From assembly GCF_008011855.1 (NCBI RefSeq), contig NZ_VOUX01000003.1:556851-620850 (forward strand): a DNA stretch of 64,000 nt, given 5' to 3'. Below, in pieces: positions 1 through 7,688 of the stretch. Origin of the DNA: Serratia bockelmannii. Its GTDB lineage: Bacteria; Pseudomonadota; Gammaproteobacteria; Enterobacterales; Enterobacteriaceae. The notes beneath the pieces are model-generated. The model saw only the letters and a program-made list of their open reading frames with translations, did no database searches and was not told where the DNA came from. Numbering within the stretch: position 1 is the stretch's first letter; every line of letters begins with the position of its first letter. The position numbers were made by a program, and so were the translations under genes.

Positions 1-228
1 CTGGCGGTCGCGATGCAGCGCCGCGTGAGCCTGTGGTTTTACTGGAGCGGAGCGCTGTTGGCGTTCGGCACCGTGTTGTTCAGCGGCAGCCTCTATTGCC
101 TGGCGCTGTCGCACCTGAAGGTCTGGGTATATATCACGCCGGTTGGCGGCGTGTGCTTCCTGATCGGCTGGATATTGATGTTGATTGGCGCTTTGCGTCT
201 GAGGAAAAAGGCCGAGCGCCATGAATAA
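1..228 (+). CDS. ygdD: DUF423 family inner-membrane protein YgdD, 3' part only
   Basis: The reading frame is open from base 1, so the window cuts the gene; 75 C-terminal residues and the stop are visible. They match my recollection of E. coli YgdD (about 131 residues) closely, including the AMQRR start of the fragment and the [13 protein letters not shown] segment. Two hydrophobic helices are visible (roughly fragment residues 10-32 and 40-62), followed by a short basic tail. YgdD is a small inner-membrane DUF423 protein of unknown function. Its last 8 bases overlap the rlmM start, which suggests translational coupling. The internal ATG at base 13 is not the true start. Confidence 0.85.
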   Translation: MAVAMQRRVSLWFYWSGALLAFGTVLFSGSLYCLALSHLKVWVYITPVGGVCFLIGWILMLIGALRLRKKAERHE

Positions 229-1324
229 GATTGCGTTGTACTGCCGCCCAGGCTTTGAAAAAGAGTGTGCGGCAGAGATCACCGACAAAGCCGCCCAGCT
301 GGAGATTTACGGCTTTGCACGAGTAAAAGAGCACAGCGGTTACGTGCTGTTCGAATGCTATCAGCCGGACGATGCCGATCGCCTGGCGCGGGAGATTCCG
401 TTCCGCGAACTGATTTTCGCCCGCCAGATGATCGTGGTAGGTGAGCTGCTGCGCGATCTGCCACCGGAAGATCGGGTATCGCCGATCGTTGGCATGCTGA
501 TCGGCGTGGTTGACCGCGGCGGCGAGCTGCGGGTGGAAGTGCCGGACACCAACGAAAGCAAAGAGCTGATGAAATTCTGCCGCAAATTGACGGTGCCGCT
601 GCGCGCCGCGATGCGCGAGCAGAAGGTGCTGATGGCGCGGGAGAACCCGACTCGCCCGGTGGTGCACGTGTTCTTTATCGCGCCGGGCTGCTGCTACGTC
701 GGTTACTCCTACAGCAACAACAACTCGCCGTTCTACATGGGCATTCCGCGTCTGCGTTTCCCGGCCGATGCGCCGAGCCGTTCGACGCTGAAGCTGGAAG
801 AAGCGTTCCACGTGTTCATCCCCGCCGACGAGTGGGACGAACGCCTGGCCAGCGGCATGCACGCGGTCGATCTGGGCGCCTGCCCGGGCGGCTGGACCTA
901 TCAGCTGGTGAAACGCAGCATGATGGTGCATTCGGTGGATAACGGCCCGATGGCGCCGAGCCTGATGGAAACCGGCCAGGTGACGCACCACCGCGCCGAC
1001 GGCTTCAAGTTCGAGCCGAACAGCAGCAAAATCTACTGGCTGGTGTGCGACATGGTGGAGAAACCGGCGAAAGTGACCAGCCTGATGATTCAGTGGCTGG
1101 TGAAAGGTTGGTGCCGCGAAGCGATCTTTAACCTCAAGCTGCCGATGAAAAAGCGCTATGAGGAAGTGTCGCAAAACCTGATGAGCATCCGCGAAGCGCT
1201 GGGCGCTGCCGGCATCAGCGTCGAAGTGCACGCCAAACAGCTGTATCACGACCGCGAAGAGATCACCGTACACGTGCGCCGCATGTGGTCGGCGGTGCCG
1301 GGTCGGCGCGACGAGCGCGATTAA
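221..1324 (+). CDS. rlmM: 23S rRNA 2'-O-ribose methyltransferase RlmM (C2498)
   Basis: A 367-residue cytoplasmic S-adenosylmethionine-dependent enzyme that in E. coli (YgdE) 2'-O-methylates C2498 of 23S rRNA. An N-terminal THUMP-like region is followed by a Rossmann-type methyltransferase domain. The SAM-binding loop [10 protein letters not shown] lies near residues 217-226, and downstream acidic and lysine residues ([19 protein letters not shown]) fit the catalytic K-D-K-E pattern of 2'-O-methyltransferases. Length equals the usual 366-367. The ATG lies inside the end of ygdD (8-base overlap), as in E. coli. An intrinsic hairpin follows 17 bases after the stop. Confidence 0.95.
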   Translation: MNKIALYCRPGFEKECAAEITDKAAQLEIYGFARVKEHSGYVLFECYQPDDADRLAREIPFRELIFARQMIVVGELLRDLPPEDRVSPIVGMLIGVVDRGGELRVEVPDTNESKELMKFCRKLTVPLRAAMREQKVLMARENPTRPVVHVFFIAPGCCYVGYSYSNNNSPFYMGIPRLRFPADAPSRSTLKLEEAFHVFIPADEWDERLASGMHAVDLGACPGGWTYQLVKRSMMVHSVDNGPMAPSLMETGQVTHHRADGFKFEPNSSKIYWLVCDMVEKPAKVTSLMIQWLVKGWCREAIFNLKLPMKKRYEEVSQNLMSIREALGAAGISVEVHAKQLYHDREEITVHVRRMWSAVPGRRDERD

Positions 1325-1341
1325 TCGCGTTAAACCTGATG

Positions 1342-1370
1342 AAGGGCGCTGCTTGCAGCGCCCTTATTGT
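1342..1370 (+). terminator. Hairpin between convergent rlmM and xni
   Basis: Perfect inverted repeat AAGGGCGCTG/CAGCGCCCTT around a four-base loop, followed by a short ATTGT run rather than a full T tract. It sits between the rlmM stop and the xni stop, and its right arm touches the xni stop codon. Probably a weak intrinsic terminator serving rlmM. Confidence 0.55.
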
Positions 1371-2119
1371 ATCGGCAGGCGCAGCTGCTGCAGGTTGCCG
1401 TCCAGCGACAGATCGGTGCGCAGCGTGGCGACTTGTTTGCTGACGTAGGCCAGCTCGTGGTGCTGCTCCAGCTTGCCGCGCCATTTCTCCGGCACCTGCT
1501 CCAGGTGCTGATAGATCCCGTCCAGACTGCCCGACTGCTGCAACAGCAGCACGGCGGTTTTCGGCCCGATGCCGGCCACGCCGGGGATCTTGCTGCTGCC
1601 GATCCCCGCCAGCCCCCAATAGTCCGGTAGCTGCTGCGGCTGTACGCCGAATTCCTGTTGCACGAAAGGCATATCTAGCCAGCGTTTTTGGAAGTAATCG
1701 CGGATCTGTACGTTCGGCGCCAGCAGTTGGCAATAGCCTTTGTCGGTGGAGACGATGGTCACCTGATGGCCGCCGCCGGCGACTTTCGCCGCCAGCGTGG
1801 CCGCCAGATCGTCCGCTTCGTTGCCGGGTGAATGCCAGCTGGCGACGCCCAGTTCGGCGAAGGCCTCACGCAACTGCGGCATCTCCTGTTGCAGGTTTTC
1901 CGGCATCGGCGAACGCCCGGCCTTGTAGTCCGGCAGAATTTGGTGGCGCCAGCTTTCGCTGCGGTCGTCCTCGTCAAATACCGCCACCGCGTGGGTCGGG
2001 CGGCTGTGCTGAAGCAACTGCTGCAGCGCGTGGCGACAGGCGTTGACGCAAGGGGAGCCCTGTACGGCGTGAATGCGGCGGATGAGGTTCAGGGCGTCGA
2101 CAATCAGTAGGTGTATCAT
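1364..2119 (-). CDS. xni: Flap endonuclease Xni (exonuclease IX family)
   Basis: A 251-residue protein of the 5'-3' exonuclease/FEN family, the small stand-alone homologue of the DNA polymerase I N-terminal domain. It cleaves 5' flap structures and probably helps Okazaki-fragment and repair processing. Visible are the N-terminal [12 protein letters not shown] segment, the acidic metal-site stretch [12 protein letters not shown], the [10 protein letters not shown] segment and the helix-hairpin-helix [19 protein letters not shown] that binds DNA through K+. I placed the start at the second of two adjacent ATGs because this gives the E. coli-like beginning [11 protein letters not shown] and exactly 251 residues; an upstream TTG at 2131 would add PP residues with no counterpart. 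Confidence 0.92.
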   Translation of the reverse strand: MIHLLIVDALNLIRRIHAVQGSPCVNACRHALQQLLQHSRPTHAVAVFDEDDRSESWRHQILPDYKAGRSPMPENLQQEMPQLREAFAELGVASWHSPGNEADDLAATLAAKVAGGGHQVTIVSTDKGYCQLLAPNVQIRDYFQKRWLDMPFVQQEFGVQPQQLPDYWGLAGIGSSKIPGVAGIGPKTAVLLLQQSGSLDGIYQHLEQVPEKWRGKLEQHHELAYVSKQVATLRTDLSLDGNLQQLRLPIQ

Positions 2120-2175
2120 CATGGGCGGCAAGGTCAGAAAAACAGGGCGGCCGTTACGCCGCCCAGGATTGAGGA

Positions 2176-3540
2176 TCAGGCGACGATTTCGTAGCAGGGC
2201 ACATAGGCGCTGCCCGGCAGCTTCATGCGGTGCTGGGCGACAAAGCCCTGCAGCAGGCTGTCCATCTGCTTCATCATCTGCGGTTCGCCGTGCAGCTTGT
2301 ACGGGCCGAACTGTTCAATGGCGTGGATGCCGTTTTCCTTCACGTTACCGGCCACGATGCCGGAGAAGGCGCGGCGCAGCGCGGCGGCCAATTGCTCCGG
2401 CGGCTGGTTCGGATACAGATTGAGGTTCGCCATGTTCTCGTGGGTCGGCTCGAACGGCAGCTGCAGATCCGGCGCGATGCGGATCGACCAGTTAAAGCTG
2501 TAGGCGTCGCCGGTGTTGCGGCGGTTTTCCTTCACCAGCGGCATGGCTTTCTTCATCTGCCGCGCCACTTCCGCCGGATCGTCGATGATAATGGTGTAGT
2601 GACGGCGCGCCGCGTCGCCCAGCGTGTTCATGATGAACTCGTCCAGCACGCGGAAGTAGTCGGCGCTCTCTTTCGGCCCGGTCAGGATCAGCGGCAGCAC
2701 CTGTTCGCTGTTCTCCGGATTCATCAGGATACCCAGCAGGTACAGCAGCTCTTCGGCGGTGCCGACGCCGCCAGGGAAGATGATGATGCCATGCGCGATG
2801 CGCACGAACGCTTCCAGACGTTTTTCGATGTCCGGCATGATCACCAGCTCGTTCACCAGCGGGTTAGGCGGCTCGGCGGCGATGATCGACGGCTCGGTCA
2901 TGCCGATGAAGCGGCTGTTGCGGTAACGCTGCTGTGCGTGACCGACCGCTGCGCCTTTCATCGGCGCTTCCATGGCGCCCGGCCCGCAGCCGGTGCAGAT
3001 GTTCAACTCGCGCAGGCCCAGCTGGCTGCCGACCTTGCGCGCGTACAGGTATTCGTTCTCGTTGATTGAGTGGCCGCCCCAGCACACCACCATGTTGGGA
3101 TCTTCATCCAGATGCAGCGTGCGTGCATTGCGCAGGATCGAGAACACCAGGTTGGTGATGTGGGCCGAGTTTTCCAGGTTCAGATGCTGGAAACGGCCGG
3201 CGCTGGCGATTTGGCCGTGCACGAACAGGATGTCGCGCAACACGGCGAACAGGTTGGCCTGCAATGAACGGATGATGCGGCCGTCGACGAACGCCTCTTC
3301 CGGCGGGTTGACCAGCTCCAGTTTCACGCCACGCTCGCGGCGCAGCACGTTGATATCGAAGGTTTCATAGCGCGACAGTAGCTGTTTGCTGTTGTCGGTT
3401 TGGCTGCCGGAGTTCAACACGGCCAGCGAACAGTTGCGGAACAGGCGGTACAGGTCGCTGCTGGCAGTGCGTTTCAGCATGTCTACTTCCAGCTGCGACA
3501 ATAAATCCATAGAGCCAAGCGGGCTGATGTGTGTAATCAA
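2176..3540 (-). CDS. ppnN: Nucleotide 5'-monophosphate nucleosidase PpnN (LOG family)
   Basis: A 454-residue enzyme that hydrolyses purine and pyrimidine nucleoside monophosphates to base and ribose-5-phosphate. In E. coli (YgdH) it is stimulated by (p)ppGpp and tunes nucleotide pools. The LOG-family phosphate-binding motif PGGVGTAEE is plain in the central domain, with the preceding [14 protein letters not shown] loop; N- and C-terminal regulatory extensions are complete. I chose a TTG start at 3540: it follows AGGAG by five bases and begins [15 protein letters not shown], as in E. coli. An upstream ATG at 3627 adds 29 residues with no resemblance to the family. Confidence 0.93.
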   Translation of the reverse strand: MITHISPLGSMDLLSQLEVDMLKRTASSDLYRLFRNCSLAVLNSGSQTDNSKQLLSRYETFDINVLRRERGVKLELVNPPEEAFVDGRIIRSLQANLFAVLRDILFVHGQIASAGRFQHLNLENSAHITNLVFSILRNARTLHLDEDPNMVVCWGGHSINENEYLYARKVGSQLGLRELNICTGCGPGAMEAPMKGAAVGHAQQRYRNSRFIGMTEPSIIAAEPPNPLVNELVIMPDIEKRLEAFVRIAHGIIIFPGGVGTAEELLYLLGILMNPENSEQVLPLILTGPKESADYFRVLDEFIMNTLGDAARRHYTIIIDDPAEVARQMKKAMPLVKENRRNTGDAYSFNWSIRIAPDLQLPFEPTHENMANLNLYPNQPPEQLAAALRRAFSGIVAGNVKENGIHAIEQFGPYKLHGEPQMMKQMDSLLQGFVAQHRMKLPGSAYVPCYEIVA

Positions 3541-3732
3541 GGTAACTCCTTTGCACCCGGTGCGGGGCGGTAGTAATCCATACGCAGCAAAACAGCATCT
3601 CGTTATGGTTGGCGTGCTGCGGTGCAACGGGCGTTCTGCCCGGCTGCAGCCTCGTTTTAACCTTACCGCCGTCCCTGCGCTTTTACCAACACAAACCGCT
3701 CGTTAGCTCAGTTGTTGAGCAATGTTTCGCAC

Positions 3733-4578
3733 TTATTGGCGCGCCAGGCGGCCGTGCTCGGGAGTGAACGCGACGTTGCTGCGCCACGGGTTGATGTCCA
3801 GCCCGCCGCGACGGGTGTAGCGAGCGTAAACCGTCAGGCTCTGCGGCCGGCAGTAGCGCATCAAATCATTGAAGATGCGCTCGACGCACTGTTCGTGGAA
3901 TTCGTTGTGGTGGCGGAAGGAGACCAGGTAGCGCAGGAGCGCTTCGCGATCGATCTTGGCGCCGCGATAGCTTATCTGCACCGAGCCCCAGTCCGGTTGA
4001 TGGGTGATCAGGCAGTTGGACTTCAGCAGGTGGCTGACCAATTGCTCTTCCACTACTTCTTCACCGGCGGCGTTCAGCAGGTAGTCGGCGTTGAACTCAT
4101 AATTGTCGATGCGGATATCCTGTTGGTCGATGCAGTCGCCGGCCAGACGGGCGATCGGCGTGCCTTCCAACTGCTCGACGCTGAACAGGGTGACGCTGAC
4201 TTCGCCCTGGGCGCAGGCGGACAGATCGCGCTGCAGGGTGCTGCGCACCGTTTCCCAATCGGCGAACGGCGTTTGGTTGAAGCTGTTGAGATACAGCTTG
4301 AAGCTTTTCGATTCGATCAGGTTCAGGCTGTCGGCATTGAGGCTGATCTCGCCGACCGCCACCTGCGGCAGCCCGTTGGCGTTCAGCCAGGAGAGTTCGT
4401 ACAGCGTCCAGATGTCCGCGCCGTGGAAGGGCAGGTTGTCGGGATACAGCCCCAGCGGCTCGCGGTTCATGCTGCGCGGCACCGCCTGCAGCAGCGTGGC
4501 GTCGTAGCGATCGCGGTAGGCGGTGGGTTTGCCCAGCGTCAGCCCCGACAGGGCCTGGTGGTCTTGATATGAGGACAT
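3733..4578 (-). CDS. queF: NADPH-dependent 7-cyano-7-deazaguanine reductase QueF (long, YqcD type)
   Basis: A 281-residue cytoplasmic enzyme reducing preQ0 to preQ1 with two NADPH in the queuosine pathway that modifies tRNA wobble position 34. It is a bimodular tunnel-fold protein of the YqcD subfamily. The catalytic cysteine is Cys189 in [16 protein letters not shown], which forms the thioimide adduct; [15 protein letters not shown] and [12 protein letters not shown] are the substrate- and NADPH-site segments typical of the C-terminal half. Length matches E. coli QueF (282). Divergently transcribed from syd with about 60 bases between start codons, as in E. coli. Confidence 0.95.
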   Translation of the reverse strand: MSSYQDHQALSGLTLGKPTAYRDRYDATLLQAVPRSMNREPLGLYPDNLPFHGADIWTLYELSWLNANGLPQVAVGEISLNADSLNLIESKSFKLYLNSFNQTPFADWETVRSTLQRDLSACAQGEVSVTLFSVEQLEGTPIARLAGDCIDQQDIRIDNYEFNADYLLNAAGEEVVEEQLVSHLLKSNCLITHQPDWGSVQISYRGAKIDREALLRYLVSFRHHNEFHEQCVERIFNDLMRYCRPQSLTVYARYTRRGGLDINPWRSNVAFTPEHGRLARQ

Positions 4579-4641
4579 CTGCTGTCACCTCGGTCAGAGA
4601 TAGGTACAATGGCCGTCAGTTTAACGTATGCGAGAAAGAAT

Positions 4642-5190
4642 ATGGACCATGATGTATCGCACGCCCTGCGTGAATTCACTCAACGCTATGTCGAGTTGTG
4701 GCAGCAAGAGCGCGGCCACGCGCCGGCCAGCGAGGCGCTGTACGGCGTGCCGTCGCCCTGCATCGTGGAGAATCGCGAGGACGACGTGCTGTGGTTGCCG
4801 CAGCCTTTCGAACCGGCGGCGACGCTGGAAAAGGTAGAGACCGCGCTGGAGCTGCGTTTGCAGCCGGATGCGCATCGCTTCTACACGCAGCAATACGCCG
4901 GCGACATGAGCGCGCAGTTCGGCGAGCATCGCCTGAGCCTGCTGCAGGTCTGGAGCGAAGAGGATTTTATCCGCCTGCAGGAAAACCTCATCGGCCATTT
5001 AGTGACGCAAAAGCGCCACAAATTGTCGCCGACCCTCTTCCTGGCGACCACCGAATCCGAGATGACGATGGTGTCGCTGTGCAACGTCAGCGGCAACGTG
5101 GTACTGGAGCAGTTCGGCAGCGATAAGCGCACCTTGTTGGCGGCGACGCTCGGGAATTTCCTCGATGCGCTGCGCCCGGTGTTGGACTGA
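4642..5190 (+). CDS. syd: SecY-interacting protein Syd
   Basis: A 182-residue acidic peripheral protein that binds cytosolic loops of SecY and is thought to monitor abnormal SecYEG translocons. Segments [25 protein letters not shown] and [17 protein letters not shown] match E. coli Syd (181 residues). I used the ATG at 4642 because it gives the family length and beginning ([16 protein letters not shown]); the frame upstream of it is unconserved. The position next to csrB is the same as in E. coli. Confidence 0.93.
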   Translation: MDHDVSHALREFTQRYVELWQQERGHAPASEALYGVPSPCIVENREDDVLWLPQPFEPAATLEKVETALELRLQPDAHRFYTQQYAGDMSAQFGEHRLSLLQVWSEEDFIRLQENLIGHLVTQKRHKLSPTLFLATTESEMTMVSLCNVSGNVVLEQFGSDKRTLLAATLGNFLDALRPVLD

Positions 5191-5210
5191 ATCGCGACGG
5201 ATTCGCCGTC

Positions 5211-5256
5211 GCCCGTGTGAGAGATCTCTCACACGGGCTGTGAGATATCGCTCTTA
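5211..5256. promoter_or_regulatory. UvrY/GacA-type response-regulator sites upstream of csrB
   Basis: Bases 5211-5238 are a perfect 28-base palindrome with core TGTGAGAGATCTCTCACA, matching the UvrY/GacA/SirA consensus (TGTAAG-N6-CTTACA). A second, imperfect copy follows directly (TGTGAG-N6-CTCTTA, 5239-5256), and a half-site TGTGAG recurs at 5348. The site lies roughly 180 bases before the predicted csrB start, the arrangement known for BarA-UvrY activation of csrB. There is no T tract, so it is unlikely to be the syd terminator. Confidence 0.8.
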
Positions 5257-5368
5257 ATTTTTCCCACCTTTTTCCAGGCTATGAGATTATTGTTATCCAG
5301 ATCAATTGGTTAGAATTTCTTTAGGATAACTCTTAGTCTTAATTTAGTGTGAGACACCTCCCAAACCC

Positions 5369-5397
5369 TTGTGATTCCGGGGAATTTAAGCGATCTT
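5369..5397 (+). promoter_or_regulatory. Candidate csrB promoter
   Basis: TTGTGA, a 17-base spacer, then GATCTT. The -10 box is poor, as expected for a promoter that depends on an activator. It would start transcription near 5403, which fits the 5' end estimated by aligning the first GGA stem-loops with E. coli CsrB. Confidence 0.45.
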
Positions 5398-5400
5398 ATC

Positions 5401-5753
5401 GTTACCGGAACGGAACCGGCGGAGCAGGAAAGCATCAGGATGATGCAGCTTCAGGAAGAAGAAAGGGATGCGCTCAGGCAGAGCGAAGGATGGCGTCAGG
5501 AGATGCCCAGGATGTTTCAGGATAGAAACCAGGGACACCTCCAGGACGGAGATTGAGAGCCGACACAGGACTGTCGGCGGGTCAGGAAGGCTGAGGAACC
5601 GCGTCAGGACGATGCTGCAGGATGATGCAAGGATCACTTGGTCAGGATGGCCGCAGGAAAAGTTTTCAAGGATTGAGCAGGGAGCACACTGTGTAGCGGG
5701 ATAGCTATAAAACGAACCGGGGGCACTGTTAACGCAGTGCCCCCAACTTTTTG
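5401..5753 (+). ncRNA. csrB: CsrB, CsrA-sequestering small RNA
   Basis: About 350 bases containing some two dozen GGA triplets, many as CAGGATG or TCAGGA in the loops of short inverted repeats (for example GCATCAGGATGATGC). Such GGA loops bind the post-transcriptional regulator CsrA; one CsrB molecule titrates many CsrA dimers. The 3' part carries stretches nearly identical to E. coli csrB (AAAAGTTTTCAAGGATTGAG, then AAACGAACCGGG) and ends in the intrinsic terminator GGGGGCACTG..CAGTGCCCCC with a T run at 5719-5753. It lies immediately downstream of syd, as in E. coli. The 5' end is estimated to within about 10 bases. Activation by BarA-UvrY is inferred from the upstream palindrome. Confidence 0.93.
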
Positions 5754-5798
5754 TTCTCTCCCGCCGTGCGTGCTCCTCTGCTTAATCCATCGCCAGCG

Positions 5799-7037
5799 TT
5801 AACCAATCGCGCCCAGCGTATCGCCTGCGCCCTGTTTTTTCGGCAGCAGGAACAGCGTGGCGTAGATATCCAGCAGGTAAATCGCCGCCAGCAGGCTGAT
5901 GGCGGCGGTAAATGACACCTGCGTCACCAGCGCACCGATCACCAATGGCCCCAGGCCGCCGACGCCGCGCCCCAGATTGAACAGGATGTTTTGCGCGGTG
6001 GCGCGCGCCTGTACCGGGTAGGTATCGGAAATCAATGCGCCGTAGCCGCCGATCATGCCGTTGACGAACATGCCCATCACGGCGCCGGCGAACAGCATCA
6101 GCATCGGATCGCTCAACTGGGCGTAACCGATCACCATCACTACCGCGCCTACCTGATACAACACGAAAATCTTCCAGCGGGCGAAGCGATCGGCCAGCAC
6201 GCCAAACAGCCAGATACCGAACGTCATGCCGACCACCGTCACCGCCGTCCACAGGCCGGACTTGGTGAGTGAGAAGCCGAAGTTTTTCGCCAGGTAAGTC
6301 GGCATCCAGATCATCAGCCCGTAGTAACCGAAGTTCTGCACCGAACAGAGAATGAAGATGCCGATGCTGGCCTTGCTGGTAGTGCGATCCTTAAACAGCA
6401 GGCGCAAACGCTGCAGGAAGGAGAGCGGCCGCCCGGCGTCTTTCTGCCGCACGAACGCCTCCGGCTCGCCCAGCGTGCGGCGGATCAGGAATGACGCCAG
6501 CGCCGGCAGCAGACCGACCAGGAACATACCGCGCCAGCCGATGTGTTCCAGCAGCAGCGGCGTCAGGAAGGCGGCTGCCAGCACGCCCAATTGCCAGCCC
6601 ATGCCGACGTAAGCCGAAGCGCGGTTGCGTTTCTCCGCCGGCCAGGCTTCGGCGATCAGCGCCATGCCGATGCCGAATTCGCCGCCCAGCCCGATGCCCG
6701 CCAGGGTGCGATAGGCCAGCAGATCCCAATACCCTTGCGCCACGGCGCACAGGCCGGTGAACAGGGAAAACATCAGAATGGTGATGGTCAGCACCCGGAT
6801 GCGGCCGAAACGATCGCTGAGGTGGCCGAAGATCACGCCGCCCAGCACCGCGCCGATCAGCGTCCAGGTGACCAGCGAACCGGCGGCCGATGAGGTTAAT
6901 CCTAATTCGATGCTGATGGCCGGCAGCATAAAGCCGAGGATCAGCAGGTCAAACCCGTCCATGGCATAACCGGTGACCGAGGCCAGCATGGCTTTACCGG
7001 GCGTCGCGTGGTTTTTTTTCTCTGTTATTACGGACAT
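5799..7037 (-). CDS. MFS transporter, metabolite:proton symporter type
   Basis: A 412-residue integral membrane protein with 12 predicted helices in two bundles. The signature GHLSDRFGRIRVL between helices 2 and 3 and RTLAGIGLGGEFGIG in helix 4 are typical of the sugar/aromatic-acid (AAHS-like) branch of the major facilitator superfamily, and ADRFARWK is the second-half counterpart. The substrate cannot be read from sequence; small organic or aromatic acids are the usual ligands of this branch. It converges on csrB and is divergent from yqcC. It is absent from the equivalent E. coli interval, so it is an insertion relative to that gene order. Codon use looks native. Confidence 0.8.
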   Translation of the reverse strand: MSVITEKKNHATPGKAMLASVTGYAMDGFDLLILGFMLPAISIELGLTSSAAGSLVTWTLIGAVLGGVIFGHLSDRFGRIRVLTITILMFSLFTGLCAVAQGYWDLLAYRTLAGIGLGGEFGIGMALIAEAWPAEKRNRASAYVGMGWQLGVLAAAFLTPLLLEHIGWRGMFLVGLLPALASFLIRRTLGEPEAFVRQKDAGRPLSFLQRLRLLFKDRTTSKASIGIFILCSVQNFGYYGLMIWMPTYLAKNFGFSLTKSGLWTAVTVVGMTFGIWLFGVLADRFARWKIFVLYQVGAVVMVIGYAQLSDPMLMLFAGAVMGMFVNGMIGGYGALISDTYPVQARATAQNILFNLGRGVGGLGPLVIGALVTQVSFTAAISLLAAIYLLDIYATLFLLPKKQGAGDTLGAIG

Positions 7038-7215
7038 GAATCTTTATCTGAGTGGTGTATTCGGTGGGCCTATTGTGCCGCGCGGCGGCGATCGCCACCA
7101 GATAAAAACGGCAGCCGGTCTCGGGCGCGCCAAATTTGGGCTATAAAAATGCTATGCTTTGCCGCCTTTCAGCCAGCGAGCTGAATACCATAATGAAAAG
7201 AGATCGGGAATGCAG

Positions 7216-7542
7216 ATGAGTATACATAACCAGGTGCGCCGCAGTTTGCAGGCGATTGAACAATCCATGCGCGATCTGGCGCTGTGGCAGGCCGCGCCGC
7301 CTGAGCATGAGGCTTTTTCCAGCACCGAGCCGTTCTGTATCGACAGCATGTCGGCCGAAGCCTGGCTGCAGTGGGTGTTTCTGCCGCGCATGTATGCGCT
7401 GCTGGACGCCCAAGCGCCGCTGCCGACGCGCTTCGCCATCACGCCTTATTTCGAAGAGGCGCTGAAAGATCGTGAGCCGAGCAGCCTGCCGCTGCTGGTG
7501 CTGCTGCAACAGCTGGATTTGATGTTGAATAAAGAGCCGTAA
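7216..7542 (+). CDS. yqcC: YqcC family protein
   Basis: A 108-residue cytoplasmic protein of the YqcC family (a small all-helical fold), function unknown. FCIDSMSAEAWLQWVFLPRMYALLD and APLPTRFAITPYFEEAL correspond to the conserved core of E. coli YqcC (109 residues). The second of two close ATGs is chosen: it is spaced six bases after GGGA and aligns MSIHNQVRRSLQAIE with the E. coli start. In E. coli it directly precedes truC; here an 8.4-kb macroglobulin/pbpC pair lies between them. Confidence 0.87.
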   Translation: MSIHNQVRRSLQAIEQSMRDLALWQAAPPEHEAFSSTEPFCIDSMSAEAWLQWVFLPRMYALLDAQAPLPTRFAITPYFEEALKDREPSSLPLLVLLQQLDLMLNKEP

Positions 7543-7609
7543 TCCGCCGGCGGCGCGCAGATTTTTGCCGTCCGGCAGTGTAGAGTACTCGCGCGGATGC
7601 CGGGCAGGA

Positions 7610-7650
7610 GAGCCGACGGTGTCTTTCGGCTCGGTTGAACCGCGACGGTT
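7610..7650 (+). other. Two small hairpins ahead of the macroglobulin gene
   Basis: Inverted repeat GAGCCGA/TCGGCTC (7610-7632, nine-base loop) followed by AACCG/CGGTT (7638-7650). They lie in the 146-base gap between yqcC and the macroglobulin gene and would be in its mRNA leader if it has its own promoter. No T tract follows, so neither is a convincing terminator. Confidence 0.35.
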
Positions 7651-7688
7651 GACCGGGGGCTGCATTAGGATGATGAGGTGCTGCAATA

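Noticed and set aside
3700..3725. GTTAGCTCAGTTG-like string resembling a tRNA D arm
   Set aside because: There is no acceptor stem, anticodon arm or TTCGA-containing T arm at the required distances.
5371..5556. Open frame of 61 codons reading rightward between syd and the MFS gene
   Set aside because: It lies within csrB; its repetitive Gln/Glu/Arg composition comes from the CAGGA repeats, and no ribosome site or homologue supports it.
5401..5753. Repeated CAGGATG units as a possible CRISPR or satellite repeat
   Set aside because: Spacing and unit length are irregular, units sit in RNA stem-loops, and the block ends in an intrinsic terminator homologous to CsrB.
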